In this document: positions 1 through 8,492 of the stretch, piece by piece | How positions within the stretch are numbered: the first letter of the stretch is position 1 | Layout of the letters: every line of letters starts with the position of its first letter | Assembly: GCF_013285385.1 (NCBI RefSeq) | Contig: NZ_CP054212.1 | Coordinates: 2,728,001 to 2,792,000 of the forward strand | DNA length: 64,000 nucleotides | Direction: 5' to 3' | Source: Paramixta manurensis | GTDB lineage: Bacteria; Pseudomonadota; Gammaproteobacteria; Enterobacterales; Enterobacteriaceae | Notes under the pieces: model-generated | What the model saw: only the letters and a program-made list of their open reading frames with translations | The model's database searches: none | Told to the model about the DNA's origin: nothing | Translations under genes and position numbers: made by a program

Positions 1-273
1 ACCGTCCCACTTGGTCGGTTTCAGGCTGGCTTTTACGCCAATTCGTTGCGCCAGCGCGTTGGCGAATTCAACTTCAAACCCGGTCAGTTTGCCGTTTTCA
101 TCCTGGAAGCTAAACGGCGGATAGGTGCCTTCTAGCCCAACCAGCAGAGAACCACGCTGTTTGACTTTATTCAGCAGATTTTCCGCCGCGAAACCCGGCG
201 CGCTCATGCCAGCTAACAGCGCTACCGCCATTACGCCCGTCACTAACTGGCGACGTACACGAGAAAAATTCAT
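1..273 (-). CDS. tcyJ: L-cystine ABC transporter substrate-binding protein (5' part only)
   Basis: This is the periplasmic cystine-binding protein TcyJ (FliY), which feeds cystine to the TcyL/TcyN ABC permease and ATPase. Only the first 91 codons are present; the gene runs off the left edge. The start is the ATG at 273. The visible protein has a Sec signal peptide with a hydrophobic core around residues 12-25 and an A-x-A-like end (GFAAEN). The conserved ligand-binding N-lobe segments GLEGTYPPFSFQ and GKLTGFEVEFA follow, matching E. coli FliY closely. It lies 130 bp downstream of dcyD on the same strand, so cystine uptake and cysteine breakdown are neighbours. In E. coli the order is fliZ-fliY-dcyD; here dcyD sits between fliZ and this gene. 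Confidence 0.93.
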   Translation of the reverse strand, partial: MNFSRVRRQLVTGVMAVALLAGMSAPGFAAENLLNKVKQRGSLLVGLEGTYPPFSFQDENGKLTGFEVEFANALAQRIGVKASLKPTKWDG

Positions 274-403
274 AGCTACCCCATTTATTATGTTGTGTGT
301 ATGTTGGTCTTTATCACAACGGTTGCCCGCCATTAGGTTCTGGTCTGGCAGTATTGGCCGCCAAACAAAACGCAACTGACTAAATATAAATCATTTTCAT
401 TAT

Positions 404-1396
404 TCAGGATAAGAACGAAGGATAATAAGCAAATAACGCCGGCGCGCCGCCAGTATGAATAAACAGCAATGGCCCTTCACGGCGGAAACGCCGTTGCGCG
501 ATACCATCAATCAAACCGGCCATCGCTTTCCCGGTGTAGACCGGATCGAGAAAAATACCTTCAAGCCGCGCCAACAGCTTCACCGCTTCGATACCCTCGT
601 CATTCGGCATGCCATATTGCGGCGCAAAATATTCATCCCACAGCGTAATCGGCGCCTTCGCGCTGATCTGTAGGCTTTCGGCTAATGCCTGGCGAATTTC
701 CGCTACTTTTGGCAACTGATCGGCGGCTTTTCGCGAGACGGTCACGCCAATCAATTCGGTTTCAGGTAAGAGTTGCTCCAGCCCTACCGCTAACCCAGCG
801 TGCGTCCCGGCGCTACCGGAAGCCACCACCACTGCCGCGAAATCAACCACTTCTTCGCTTTGGTGCGCAATTTCTCGTGCGCATTCCACATACCCCAGCG
901 CGCCTAGCGCGTTTGAACCGCCAACCGGCACCACATAGGGACGAAAGCCCTGCGCTTCGAGTCGAACCGCCTGTTCTTCCAATTGTGCATTGGGATTGTG
1001 CAGCGCATCGACATTGACTACTTCGCAATCCATTAAATCCAGCAACAGGCGATTACCGTTACCGAGGTAATTTTCCGCCTCGGTTGCAATCGGGTTTTCC
1101 AGCAACGCCACACATTTTAGCCCGAGTTTAGCGGCCACCGCCGCCGTTTGGCGCACATGGTTGGATTGAACCGCGCCCGCCGTCACCAGAACATCCGCGC
1201 CCTGACGCAGTGCGTCAGCGGCAAGAAACTCTAGTTTTCTTAGCTTGTTACCCCCCAACGCCACTGGCGTGACGTCGTCACGTTTAATAAAAATATCGCG
1301 CCCGAGGTAGTCAGACAGCCGGGGAAGATGCTCCAGCGGCGTTGGCGCGCCGATAAATTCAAGACGGGGAAACTGGATAAGGTTATCCAGGGACAT
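404..1396 (-). CDS. dcyD: D-cysteine desulfhydrase
   Basis: DcyD is a PLP enzyme of the tryptophan-synthase-beta/ACC-deaminase fold that converts D-cysteine to pyruvate, sulfide and ammonia. The protein has 330 residues, against 328 in E. coli. The PLP lysine is K51 in GGNKLRKLEF. The substrate loop AVQSNHVRQTAA and the C-terminal IHTGGAPALFAY are both conserved. An upstream in-frame extension to 1486 exists, but the ATG at 1396 has GGAGG six bases before it and gives the E. coli-like N-terminus (LIQFPRLEFIGAPTP). The gene lies between fliZ and tcyJ on the same strand. The roughly 200-bp gap to fliZ contains short inverted repeats but no clear terminator. Confidence in the function is high. 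Confidence 0.95.
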   Translation of the reverse strand: MSLDNLIQFPRLEFIGAPTPLEHLPRLSDYLGRDIFIKRDDVTPVALGGNKLRKLEFLAADALRQGADVLVTAGAVQSNHVRQTAAVAAKLGLKCVALLENPIATEAENYLGNGNRLLLDLMDCEVVNVDALHNPNAQLEEQAVRLEAQGFRPYVVPVGGSNALGALGYVECAREIAHQSEEVVDFAAVVVASGSAGTHAGLAVGLEQLLPETELIGVTVSRKAADQLPKVAEIRQALAESLQISAKAPITLWDEYFAPQYGMPNDEGIEAVKLLARLEGIFLDPVYTGKAMAGLIDGIAQRRFRREGPLLFIHTGGAPALFAYYPSFLS

Positions 1397-1595
1397 GGCG
1401 GCCTCCATAACGTTTGCGGGTATACGGCCTACAGTGTTACAGAAGTTACTCAACGGATCTATGCATGTTTCAGTATTGGGGCACAAAGCGAATAGCCACC
1501 GTACCTTGGTCGCGAGATAGCGACCGAAAACGCACCTTGTCCCCGTGGGCAGAGCAATCCGACCACGGGAAGCGGTCTTCTATCAGGCAGCCAGA

Positions 1596-2099
1596 TTAAT
1601 TGCGCTGCCAACCTAAAAACTGGTCGTACTTACGTAACGCAATGCGGTAGTTATTATTACCGGCATCGGGCAGATCCTGTTCCAGGCACTCATGCCAGCT
1701 ATTACCGCGTAACTTCTCTGCCGGGTAATTTTTCGCCGAGAGCATGTCATCCAAACGACGCAGGCGCACCACGTACTCACGGATAGTACTGTGGCTCATT
1801 TCAGTTTGTTCAAACAGATACTGTTTGAATGCCATAATATCGAAGTAATTCGGGTGAGTATTACAGTAAATATCGCTGCAAAAGCGGCACAACGCGGTCA
1901 GTTCACCTTGTAACTTCAGCCAGACCTGGTCGTCAATCAACTGATCCATCCGCGCTATCGCTTCTTTATTAATGATCTGCCCACGGAATACCAATGCCAT
2001 GCGGTCGAGAACTTTTCCGCAGTGGGAACAATTACTTTGGCTGTGTTTATAATCTTTCAAATAGCGGCTTAGCGGCCTTGTTTTAGTTTTGGTTCCCAC
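1596..2099 (-). CDS. fliZ: Flagellar/curli regulator FliZ
   Basis: FliZ is a cytosolic DNA-binding regulator that represses sigma-S promoters and, in Salmonella, raises FlhDC activity; it is co-transcribed with fliA. The 167-residue protein keeps the RPLSRYLKDYKHSQ start, two Cys pairs (CSHC near residue 24, CRFC near 92) and the integrase-like EYVVRLRRLDDML helix. It also keeps NNYRIALRKYDQF near the end. It is about 15 residues shorter than E. coli FliZ, lacking the Ser-rich tail. The start is a GTG at 2099 with GGGGA about nine bases upstream; no ATG candidate fits the conserved N-terminus. It follows fliA by 44 bp, consistent with a fliAZ operon. Confidence 0.93.
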   Translation of the reverse strand: MGTKTKTRPLSRYLKDYKHSQSNCSHCGKVLDRMALVFRGQIINKEAIARMDQLIDDQVWLKLQGELTALCRFCSDIYCNTHPNYFDIMAFKQYLFEQTEMSHSTIREYVVRLRRLDDMLSAKNYPAEKLRGNSWHECLEQDLPDAGNNNYRIALRKYDQFLGWQRN

Positions 2100-2143
2100 T
2101 TACGAGTCCCCGAGTATTTTTTGGAAATCAAGAGCCGACGCGG

Positions 2144-2866
2144 TTAACGCGCGCCGGTTAACCGGGCGCGTAGACGCTTAATCGCCTGACTGTGCAGTTG
2201 GCTGACGCGAGATTCCCCCACCTCCAGCACCGCACCAATCTCTTTCAGGTTCAGCTCTTCCTGATAGTAAAGCGTGAGTACCATCTTTTCGCGATCGGGT
2301 AGTGCTTCAATCGCTTCAATGACGCGCTCACGCAGATTCCCTTCCATTAACTGGTGCAACGGGTTGGCTTCTTCGTGCCCCTCCGTTACCAGCTCCGCGC
2401 TATCGCCATGTTCTTCACGATATTCGTCATAGGAGAAAAGCTGACTGTTATTGGTATCGAGCAACATCTGCCGATACTCTTCCAGTGAAACATTTAACTG
2501 TCGCGCAACCTCTTGCTCACTGGCGGAACGCCCCAGCGCCTGTTCCACCTGATGCATTGCGCTGGCCACTTCACGCGCGTTACGACGAACGCTACGCGGT
2601 GCCCAGTCACGGCTGCGCAGTTCATCCAGCATCGCGCCGCGAATACGCTGCACGGCATAGGTGGTAAAGGCCGTGCCCTGAAGCGCATCAAACCGCTCCA
2701 CGGCGTTTAATAAGCCAATACCGCCTGCCTGCAGCAAATCATCAAGCTCGACGCTGGCGGGCAGCCGCACCTGCAGGCGTAACGCCTCATGGCGCACCAG
2801 CGGTACATATCGCTGCCACAGCGAATGTTTATCCATCACGCCTTCGGCGGTATATAGGAAGCTCAC
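2144..2866 (-). CDS. fliA: RNA polymerase sigma-28 factor FliA
   Basis: FliA directs class 3 flagellar and chemotaxis transcription and is held by FlgM until the hook is finished. The 240-residue protein is almost collinear with E. coli FliA. Region 2 contains the conserved run VELDDLLQAGGIGLLNA and TTYAVQRIRGAMLDELR. Region 3 follows, and region 4 ends in LKEIGAVLEVGESRVSQLHS, the helix-turn-helix that reads the -35 element. The start is the GTG at 2866, as in E. coli, with an AGGGT ribosome site. A near-consensus sigma-28 -10 element lies 25 bp upstream, suggesting autoregulation. An HNH-type gene intervenes between fliA and fliC. Confidence 0.97.
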   Translation of the reverse strand: MSFLYTAEGVMDKHSLWQRYVPLVRHEALRLQVRLPASVELDDLLQAGGIGLLNAVERFDALQGTAFTTYAVQRIRGAMLDELRSRDWAPRSVRRNAREVASAMHQVEQALGRSASEQEVARQLNVSLEEYRQMLLDTNNSQLFSYDEYREEHGDSAELVTEGHEEANPLHQLMEGNLRERVIEAIEALPDREKMVLTLYYQEELNLKEIGAVLEVGESRVSQLHSQAIKRLRARLTGAR

Positions 2867-2890
2867 TCTGACTACCCTGCGTTGATTGTA

Positions 2891-2917
2891 TTATCGGCAT
2901 GATTATCCGTTTCTATA
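2891..2917 (-). promoter_or_regulatory. Candidate sigma-28 promoter of fliA
   Basis: On the minus strand a perfect GCCGATAA -10 element (2891-2898) follows an 11-base spacer and a weak -35 (TATAGAAA, four of eight matches to TAAAGTTT). It ends 25 bp before the fliA GTG. Autoregulation of fliA by FliA is known in E. coli; the call here rests on the exact -10 and the exact spacing. Confidence 0.55.
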
Positions 2918-2944
2918 GGGGGGATCGATTGAGCGAATAGGGAT

Positions 2945-2967
2945 AAAAAAGGCGGGTTATTCCGCCC
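2945..2967 (-). terminator. Terminator of the HNH-type gene
   Basis: On the minus strand a GC-rich hairpin (GGCGG-AATAAC-CCGCC, alternatively GCGGG/CCCGC) is followed by six T residues. It overlaps the last codons and stop of the HNH-type gene and should stop transcription before it reaches fliA. Confidence 0.75.
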
Positions 2968-3937
2968 GCTGATGTCGCAAGCGCAGGCGTTGTCGGGTGG
3001 CAAACGGGACGCGTTCCCACAAGGCGCAAACCTCGCCGTTAATCTCCTGATAGGACCGGCATAATTCCGCCTCCTCCGGCGTTAAACACCGGAACACCAC
3101 CTCGCCGCTTTGCGCATCAATATAAAACTTACGGCTCTCAAACAGATGATGGAGATCGCTGCGTAAAAACAGCCCATTATCGACATGATTATCGGCAATA
3201 ACCCCTTGTTCATTTTCTGTCGTATCGATATAGCTGGCTTCCACCCACGGGCTGACTTTCTCATCGTTCAATACCGTGCCGGTCACCACGCAGGCACCGT
3301 AACGCGCGCGCACCGCGTTCGAAAACACCGACTGACTCTCTCGCTGCCAGATGCGCATTTTTACCCGATGCCCTACGCCCTGACCGGCGATCACCGAGGC
3401 GGGCGGGTTTACTAGCGGGTGCGCCAGCACCACAATAAACTGGATGCGGCGCGATTGGGCAAAACAGGGTTGTGCCTGTGTATTGAACAGTTGCCAGTAC
3501 TCCTCTTCCTGCTCCTGACGCATTAGCGACAACTTATATCCCCGGCTGGTTAACAGGTTTTGCGCCGCCGCCGAACCCGGCTCCAGCATGGCGTAGACGC
3601 GGCTTTCGCCCATCACCTTCCAGTCATTCTCCTGTTGATGAATGGCTGCTTTACGAAAATAGAGAAAAGGGATTTGTTGAATGAGGTAGTGTTCAAACCG
3701 GCGTAAGTAATTTTTCCGTTGATTATCCTCTGAAACAAACAGCAGATCTTCCAGCGGACTGTTGGTGTCTTGATGAGCGAAGACCGCACGGATCACCAAG
3801 TGGCGCGGGCTGGTCGACGGGCTTAATAAGCCACGTAATGTGAGCGCCTTTTCGTCGGGATACCTTTGCGCGTAGCGGCGGCTAATCTCCTCAAACGTGA
3901 GGAACTCCCCAGGGACTAAATCATAATTGAAGCGCAT
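2957..3937 (-). CDS. HNH-endonuclease-like protein with substituted first histidine
   Basis: The 326-residue protein has a C-terminal HNH_2-like fold at about residues 205-274: FSNAVRARYGACVVTG, then DNGLFLRSDLHHLFE. HNH_2 proteins normally carry an A-A-H-I motif supplying the first metal or catalytic histidine. Here the aligned position reads VEASYI, with Tyr instead of His, so nuclease activity is uncertain. The N-terminal ~190 residues match no family I can name. The start is the ATG at 3937 with GGAG eight bases upstream; a GTG six bases earlier is poorly spaced. The gene lies between fliA and fliC, the position of the flagellin methylase fliB in Salmonella, and has its own terminator. 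It is absent at this locus in E. coli. Role unknown; restriction, anti-phage or regulatory functions are all possible. Confidence 0.7.
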   Translation of the reverse strand: MRFNYDLVPGEFLTFEEISRRYAQRYPDEKALTLRGLLSPSTSPRHLVIRAVFAHQDTNSPLEDLLFVSEDNQRKNYLRRFEHYLIQQIPFLYFRKAAIHQQENDWKVMGESRVYAMLEPGSAAAQNLLTSRGYKLSLMRQEQEEEYWQLFNTQAQPCFAQSRRIQFIVVLAHPLVNPPASVIAGQGVGHRVKMRIWQRESQSVFSNAVRARYGACVVTGTVLNDEKVSPWVEASYIDTTENEQGVIADNHVDNGLFLRSDLHHLFESRKFYIDAQSGEVVFRCLTPEEAELCRSYQEINGEVCALWERVPFATRQRLRLRHQRAE

Positions 3938-4066
3938 AAACACTCCACAAAGAGAGCCAAAAAAAGGTATAGAGATAACGCCATTCGTAAACCAGTTATC
4001 GGCTATCGGCTCAAAATCTGTAACAAAAAATACGCTTTTTTAACGCTTGTTGGCTTTTGTTTAGCG

Positions 4067-4093
4067 ATAAAAAAACCCTGCCGAAGCAGGGTT
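4067..4093 (-). terminator. fliC terminator
   Basis: Minus-strand stem AACCCTGC / GCAGGGTT with a TTCG tetraloop is followed by a run of seven T residues, 26 bp after the fliC stop codon. It is a textbook intrinsic terminator. Confidence 0.92.
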
Positions 4094-4118
4094 GGAAGAA
4101 ATAACCAGCAGGAGGCGA

Positions 4119-5897
4119 TTAGCCCTGCAGCAGAGACAGAACTTGCTGCGGTACCTGGTTGGCTTTTGCCAGCACGGAGTTACCGGCCTGTTGCAGAATC
4201 TGCGCTTTAGACATGTTAGACACTTCTGTCGCGTAGTCGGCGTCTTGAATACGTGATTGCGCGGCTGACAGGTTAGTGGTGGTGTTGTTCAGGTTGGTGA
4301 TAGCAGAATCCAAACGGTTCTGCACCGCACCGAGGCTTGAACGGAACTGGTCGATGCTGCTGATCGCTTTATCCAGCGCGGCCAACGGATCGGCAGTTAC
4401 TGTACCAGCGCTAGTGGTATTGGTGGTGACGTTACCATCAGCGGTGACATACGCGGTTGAACCCACGGTTTTAGCAAACGGGTTGCTGCTAGAGTTGTCA
4501 ACAGTACTACCGTTAGCGGCAACGCCGTCACCGGTCAGGTTCGCGTTAACGGTTACCGCGCCGGTATCGGCATCCACTTTATACTGCGTGGTGTACTGTT
4601 TGGTTTTGGTAAAGTTACCAGATGCATCGAGGAAAGTATCGCTGGATTTACCCACATCAGCACCGGTGCTGTCGAAAGAGATAGAACCTTTCAGCACGCC
4701 GGAATTGTAGTTAATGGTAGCACCTTTTACTGCGGAATCGGCCGTCGCAGCGGTATCCGTAGAAGCCACTTTCGCCAACACCTCATCTTTAGAGATGGTC
4801 GCGGTGTAGGCCATGTTGCCGTCAGCAGTATCGAAATTATAAGTCGTGCCGCCTAAAGAGATAGAAGCAGTGCTGGTACCGGCATTAGTAGAAGAATCAC
4901 TAAACAGACCGTTCAGTGTAGCCTGATCGCCACCGGCTGCGTTGTTGGTTGACAGGTTACCTGCAGCATCCAAGTACGCTTTCTGGCCGCCAACGGTGAT
5001 GTTACCGTTAGAGTCAACGTCAAACTTAACGCTCGCACCAGAACCATTAGAGGTAGTGTAAACACCGGATTGAGAGCCTGATGACGGTACCAGTTTAGCC
5101 GCGAAGTCACTAACATCATCTGCATCAACCGTTGCATCGTAAGTGAAGTTACCTTTAGCGGCATCATAGGTATAGCTCGTGGTAGTATCGTCGCCCGTGG
5201 TAACTTCTACCGTGTCACCGGTGTTCAGTTTGTTAAACGCGTCGGCTGAGCTTACCGCAGAGTTGGTGGTAGTCAGATTGTACAGACCGGTACCCGCGCC
5301 CGTTTCAGTAGCGCCCGCAGCAGTCAGATTGCTAACGGTAGCGGCTTTGTTGTTTACCGTACCAGAACCATTGACGTTAAAACCGTTCAGGCCGAGGGTG
5401 TCAGACGTGATCGCTTTCAGATCGATGGAGATGCTTTCGCCATCGTTCGCGCCAACCTGAATTTTCAGCGTATTGTCGGCAGACAGTACTTTCACGCCGT
5501 TAAACTGCGTCTGGCCGGAAACGCGGTCGATCTCTTGCAGACGAGAGGTAATTTCATCCTGGATGGAATCCAGGTCAGTCTGGGAGTTGGTGCCGTTTTG
5601 TGCCTGTACTGTCAGTTCACGGATACGTTGTAAGTTGTTGTTTATTTCGCTCAACGAACCTTCGGTGGTCTGCGCAATGGAGATACCGTCGTTCGCGTTA
5701 CGCGCAGCCTGAGTCAGGCCGTTAATGTTAGAGGTGAAGCGGTTAGCAATCGCCTGACCCGCGGCGTCATCTTTGGCACTGTTAATACGCAGACCAGAGG
5801 AAAGACGCTCAATCGCGGTGCTCAGCGCAGACTGCGATTTATTCATGTTGTTCTGCGTCATCAGCGAGAGGGTGTTTGTATTAATGACTTGTGACAT
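4119..5897 (-). CDS. fliC: Flagellin
   Basis: This is the flagellar filament subunit, exported through the flagellar type III system. The 592-residue protein has conserved D0/D1 ends. The N-terminus is MSQVINTNTLSLMTQNN, with the TLR5-type segment LQRIRELTVQAQNG near residue 90. The C-terminus includes SRIQDADYATEVSNMSKAQI and ends in QVLSLLQG. The middle (about residues 170-480) is a long Thr/Ser/Gly/Asp-rich variable D2/D3 region, larger than in the 498-residue E. coli K-12 protein. The start is the ATG at 5897 behind AAAGGAAA; an upstream TTG would add two residues and is unlikely. A sigma-28 promoter lies upstream and a strong terminator downstream. FliS (chaperone) and FliD (cap) are encoded divergently. 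Confidence 0.97.
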   Translation of the reverse strand: MSQVINTNTLSLMTQNNMNKSQSALSTAIERLSSGLRINSAKDDAAGQAIANRFTSNINGLTQAARNANDGISIAQTTEGSLSEINNNLQRIRELTVQAQNGTNSQTDLDSIQDEITSRLQEIDRVSGQTQFNGVKVLSADNTLKIQVGANDGESISIDLKAITSDTLGLNGFNVNGSGTVNNKAATVSNLTAAGATETGAGTGLYNLTTTNSAVSSADAFNKLNTGDTVEVTTGDDTTTSYTYDAAKGNFTYDATVDADDVSDFAAKLVPSSGSQSGVYTTSNGSGASVKFDVDSNGNITVGGQKAYLDAAGNLSTNNAAGGDQATLNGLFSDSSTNAGTSTASISLGGTTYNFDTADGNMAYTATISKDEVLAKVASTDTAATADSAVKGATINYNSGVLKGSISFDSTGADVGKSSDTFLDASGNFTKTKQYTTQYKVDADTGAVTVNANLTGDGVAANGSTVDNSSSNPFAKTVGSTAYVTADGNVTTNTTSAGTVTADPLAALDKAISSIDQFRSSLGAVQNRLDSAITNLNNTTTNLSAAQSRIQDADYATEVSNMSKAQILQQAGNSVLAKANQVPQQVLSLLQG

Positions 5898-5971
5898 AAT
5901 CAAGTTTCCTTTAAATCAAGTCTGGTTAGATTGTGGGCTTTAGCCCCCCGGCTTCAGCGCCGTCAAACCAT

Positions 5972-5998
5972 GTATCGGCGTCATTAACCCAACCTTTA
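5972..5998 (-). promoter_or_regulatory. Sigma-28 promoter of fliC
   Basis: The minus strand reads TAAAGGTT, an 11-base spacer, then GCCGATAC. This is 14 of 16 matches to TAAAGTTT-N11-GCCGATAA. It sits about 75 bp upstream of the fliC ATG. Confidence 0.88.
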
Positions 5999-6091
5999 GG
6001 AATTTTTTTCTCCCGCCTGCTTTTTTTCAAATCGTGGAAATACCCTGCTCAGTGAGTCTTTTTCGCTTTATTACCGCCGCAAAAATAATCG

Positions 6092-6118
6092 TAAACTTTA
6101 CCCATCAATTGCCGATAA
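6092..6118 (+). promoter_or_regulatory. Sigma-28 promoter of fliDST
   Basis: The plus strand reads TAAACTTT, an 11-base spacer, then GCCGATAA: 15 of 16 matches to the FliA consensus. It lies 38 bp upstream of the fliD ATG and is divergent from the fliC promoter. Confidence 0.92.
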
Positions 6119-6156
6119 GCCCCTTATTCACTCCATAATAAAAGTTAAGGATCACC

Positions 6157-7575
6157 ATGGCTTCCATCTCATCACTTGGTATTGGCTCCGGTCTTGATTT
6201 AAGTACGTTGCTTGATAACCTGACAACCACAGAAAAAGCCGCGCTGACGCCAATTACTAACCAGCAAAGCGCCTATAGCGCTAAATTAACCGCATATGGG
6301 TCGTTAAAAAGCGCGCTGGAAGCATTCCAAACCGCCAATACGACGCTTAGTTCCGCCGACCTGTTCGCGACCACCACCGCTACCAGTAGCGACACATCGG
6401 CATTTACCGCGACCACTTCAGCGGGCGCTGCCGCCGGAAAATATAATATTACCCTTAAGCAGTTAGCTCAGGCGCAATCATTAACGTCCGGCGTACAGGC
6501 GAGTTCCAGCGCGCAGATCGGTTCTACCACCAACGGCGGCACGCGTACCTTAACCATCCAACAGGCGGGTAGCGACAAGCCGATAGAAATTAAACTGACT
6601 GACGATCAGACCTCGCTGACCGGTATGCGTGATGCGATTAATAATGCCAACGCCGGCGTGACTGCCAGCATTATTAAAGTGAGCGACAACAGCTTCCGGC
6701 TGGTAGTCGCGGCTGACGATACCGGCACCAATAACGCCATGACGATCAGCGTCACCGGTGATGATAAGCTACAAAGCTTTATTGGTTACGATCCCAAAGC
6801 CAGCAACAATGGCATGACCGAGAGTGTCACGGCGCAAAATGCCCAATTGACCGTCAACGGCATCGATATTGAGCGCGATAGCAATACCATTACCGATGCG
6901 CCGGAAGGGGTTACCTTAACGCTACTGAACACGACCACCAGCACCCAAACGCTGACGGTCACCAAAGACGATTCAAAATCAACTGCCGCGATTAATAACT
7001 GGGTCAACGCCTACAACTCCCTGCAAGATACCTTTAGCAGCCTGACGCATTATACCGTGGTTGACGCCGGGGCCGATCAGGACAGCAGCAATGGCGCACT
7101 GGTTGGCGACAGTACATTGCGTAGCATCCAAACGCAGTTAAAAAGCCTGTTAACCAATGCCGCGAGTAGCTCCAGCTTCAAGACACTGGCGCAAATCGGA
7201 ATTAGCAGCGATCCCGTCACCGGCAAGCTGACGGTGGATAACGATAAACTGGCCGACTCGCTAAAAAGTGACTCCGCTGGCGTAAAAGAGATGATCATCG
7301 GTGATGGCAAAACCACCGGCATCACCACCACTATTGGCAGCAATCTGACCAATTACATGAGTGATGATGGGATCCTGACCGCCGCCACCAACGGTGTAAA
7401 CGATACGTTGAAATCACTGACCGATCAGTACAACACCACTAACGACCGTATCAACGACACCATTGCGCGCTACAAAACACAATTTACGCAGCTCGACGTC
7501 ATGATGAACCAATTACAACAAACCAGCGATTATCTGACGCAACAGTTCGCCCCCACCACTAACGACAAATCCTAA
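6157..7575 (+). CDS. fliD: Flagellar filament cap protein FliD (HAP2)
   Basis: FliD forms the pentameric cap at the filament tip that folds incoming flagellin. The 472-residue protein begins MASISSLGIGSGLDLSTLLD, the diagnostic FliD N-terminus. It has a Thr/Ser-rich middle and a C-terminal coiled-coil segment (NDRINDTIARYKTQFTQLDV) ending in LTQQF, as in E. coli FliD (468 aa). The start has AAGGA seven bases upstream. It opens a fliD-fliS-fliT operon (16 and 12 bp gaps) with a sigma-28 promoter upstream, divergent from fliC. Confidence 0.96.
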   Translation: MASISSLGIGSGLDLSTLLDNLTTTEKAALTPITNQQSAYSAKLTAYGSLKSALEAFQTANTTLSSADLFATTTATSSDTSAFTATTSAGAAAGKYNITLKQLAQAQSLTSGVQASSSAQIGSTTNGGTRTLTIQQAGSDKPIEIKLTDDQTSLTGMRDAINNANAGVTASIIKVSDNSFRLVVAADDTGTNNAMTISVTGDDKLQSFIGYDPKASNNGMTESVTAQNAQLTVNGIDIERDSNTITDAPEGVTLTLLNTTTSTQTLTVTKDDSKSTAAINNWVNAYNSLQDTFSSLTHYTVVDAGADQDSSNGALVGDSTLRSIQTQLKSLLTNAASSSSFKTLAQIGISSDPVTGKLTVDNDKLADSLKSDSAGVKEMIIGDGKTTGITTTIGSNLTNYMSDDGILTAATNGVNDTLKSLTDQYNTTNDRINDTIARYKTQFTQLDVMMNQLQQTSDYLTQQFAPTTNDKS

Positions 7576-7591
7576 TCAATGAGGGAATAAG

Positions 7592-7993
7592 ATGTACAGT
7601 GCAAAAGGCACGCAAGCCTATGCGAAAATTGAGGTGGAAAGCGCCGTCATGAGTGCCAGCCAGTCCCAACTGGTTACCCTGCTTTTTGACGGCGCGCTGA
7701 GTGCGCTGATCCGCGCGCGCCTGTTTTTGCAGGAAGGGAATCTTGAGGGGAAAGGGTTATCGCTTTCTAAGGCCATCAATATCATTGATAACGGCCTTAA
7801 ATTGGGACTGGCTGACAATAGCGACGATGCATTAAGCGAAAACCTGCTGGCGCTGTATGCCTGGATGGTTCGGCGCTTACTGCAGGCTAATCTGCACAAT
7901 GACGTCACCGCCATTGAAGAAGTTGAAAACCTGTTACGCCCTATTGCCGACGCCTGGAAAGACGTTGCACATTCGCCCTTAACCCAGGTTTAG
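7592..7993 (+). CDS. fliS: Flagellin export chaperone FliS
   Basis: FliS binds the C-terminal D0 helix of flagellin in the cytosol and delivers it to the export gate. The 133-residue helical protein has the standard N-terminus MYSAKGTQAYAKIEVESAVMSAS and the flagellin-groove motif LVTLLFDGALSAL. It also has KAINIIDNGLKLG and a C-terminal amphipathic helix. E. coli FliS is 136 residues. It has a GAGGG ribosome site and follows fliD by 16 bp in the fliDST operon. Confidence 0.96.
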   Translation: MYSAKGTQAYAKIEVESAVMSASQSQLVTLLFDGALSALIRARLFLQEGNLEGKGLSLSKAINIIDNGLKLGLADNSDDALSENLLALYAWMVRRLLQANLHNDVTAIEEVENLLRPIADAWKDVAHSPLTQV

Positions 7994-8005
7994 GAAGCAC
8001 GACAA

Positions 8006-8365
8006 ATGAATATTGCACCGCATCTGCTGGCTACTTATCAACAATTGCTCGAACTCAGTCAGGGGATGCTGAGAATGGCAGTTGCGGGACAGTGGGATGC
8101 TTTGATTGAAATTGAGATGGATTACGTTAAAACCGTTGAAACGCTGGCATTATCAACGCGCGATACCCCTATTTCTCTCCATACCCAAGAACTATTGCGC
8201 CCGGTTTTACGGCATATCATTGATAATGAAAAAGAAGTGAAACAACTGCTTCAACAGCGGATGAATGAATTAACCACCTTGATTGGCCAAACATCACGTC
8301 AAAAGAACATTAATACCGCCTATGGACGTTTAGCGGGCAATATTCTGTTCCCCGGTGAGGTGTAA
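8006..8365 (+). CDS. fliT: Flagellar chaperone FliT
   Basis: FliT is the export chaperone for the cap protein FliD and a negative regulator of FlhDC. The 119-residue all-helical protein begins MNIAPHLLATYQQLLELSQGM, matching the FliT N-terminus, and contains WDALIEIEMDYVKTVE in the second helix. Its length agrees with the E. coli protein (121 aa). It ends the fliDST operon, 12 bp after fliS. Confidence 0.93.
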   Translation: MNIAPHLLATYQQLLELSQGMLRMAVAGQWDALIEIEMDYVKTVETLALSTRDTPISLHTQELLRPVLRHIIDNEKEVKQLLQQRMNELTTLIGQTSRQKNINTAYGRLAGNILFPGEV

Positions 8366-8391
8366 TACTCCCGCCCTCCTCTTGTGCTTGC

Positions 8392-8432
8392 GCGCGGGTG
8401 AGTAACGAAATATTTTCACTCACCCCCCGCGC
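8392..8432 (+). terminator. Candidate fliDST terminator
   Basis: A long GC-rich hairpin (GCGCGGGTGAGT paired with ACTCACC...CCGCGC, two unpaired C residues) lies 27 bp after fliT. It is followed only by a short TTT, so termination may be weak or factor-assisted. It separates fliDST from amyA. Confidence 0.5.
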
Positions 8433-8492
8433 TTTCCTCTGCGTTTACACCATACTTCATGGTTTAGGATTGACTAAAAATGGAGCAAGGAC

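Noticed and set aside
1508..1525. GGTCGC-GAGATA-GCGACC inverted repeat between fliZ and dcyD as a terminator
   Set aside because: Six-base arms without a T tract in either direction are too weak to support termination or an operator call.
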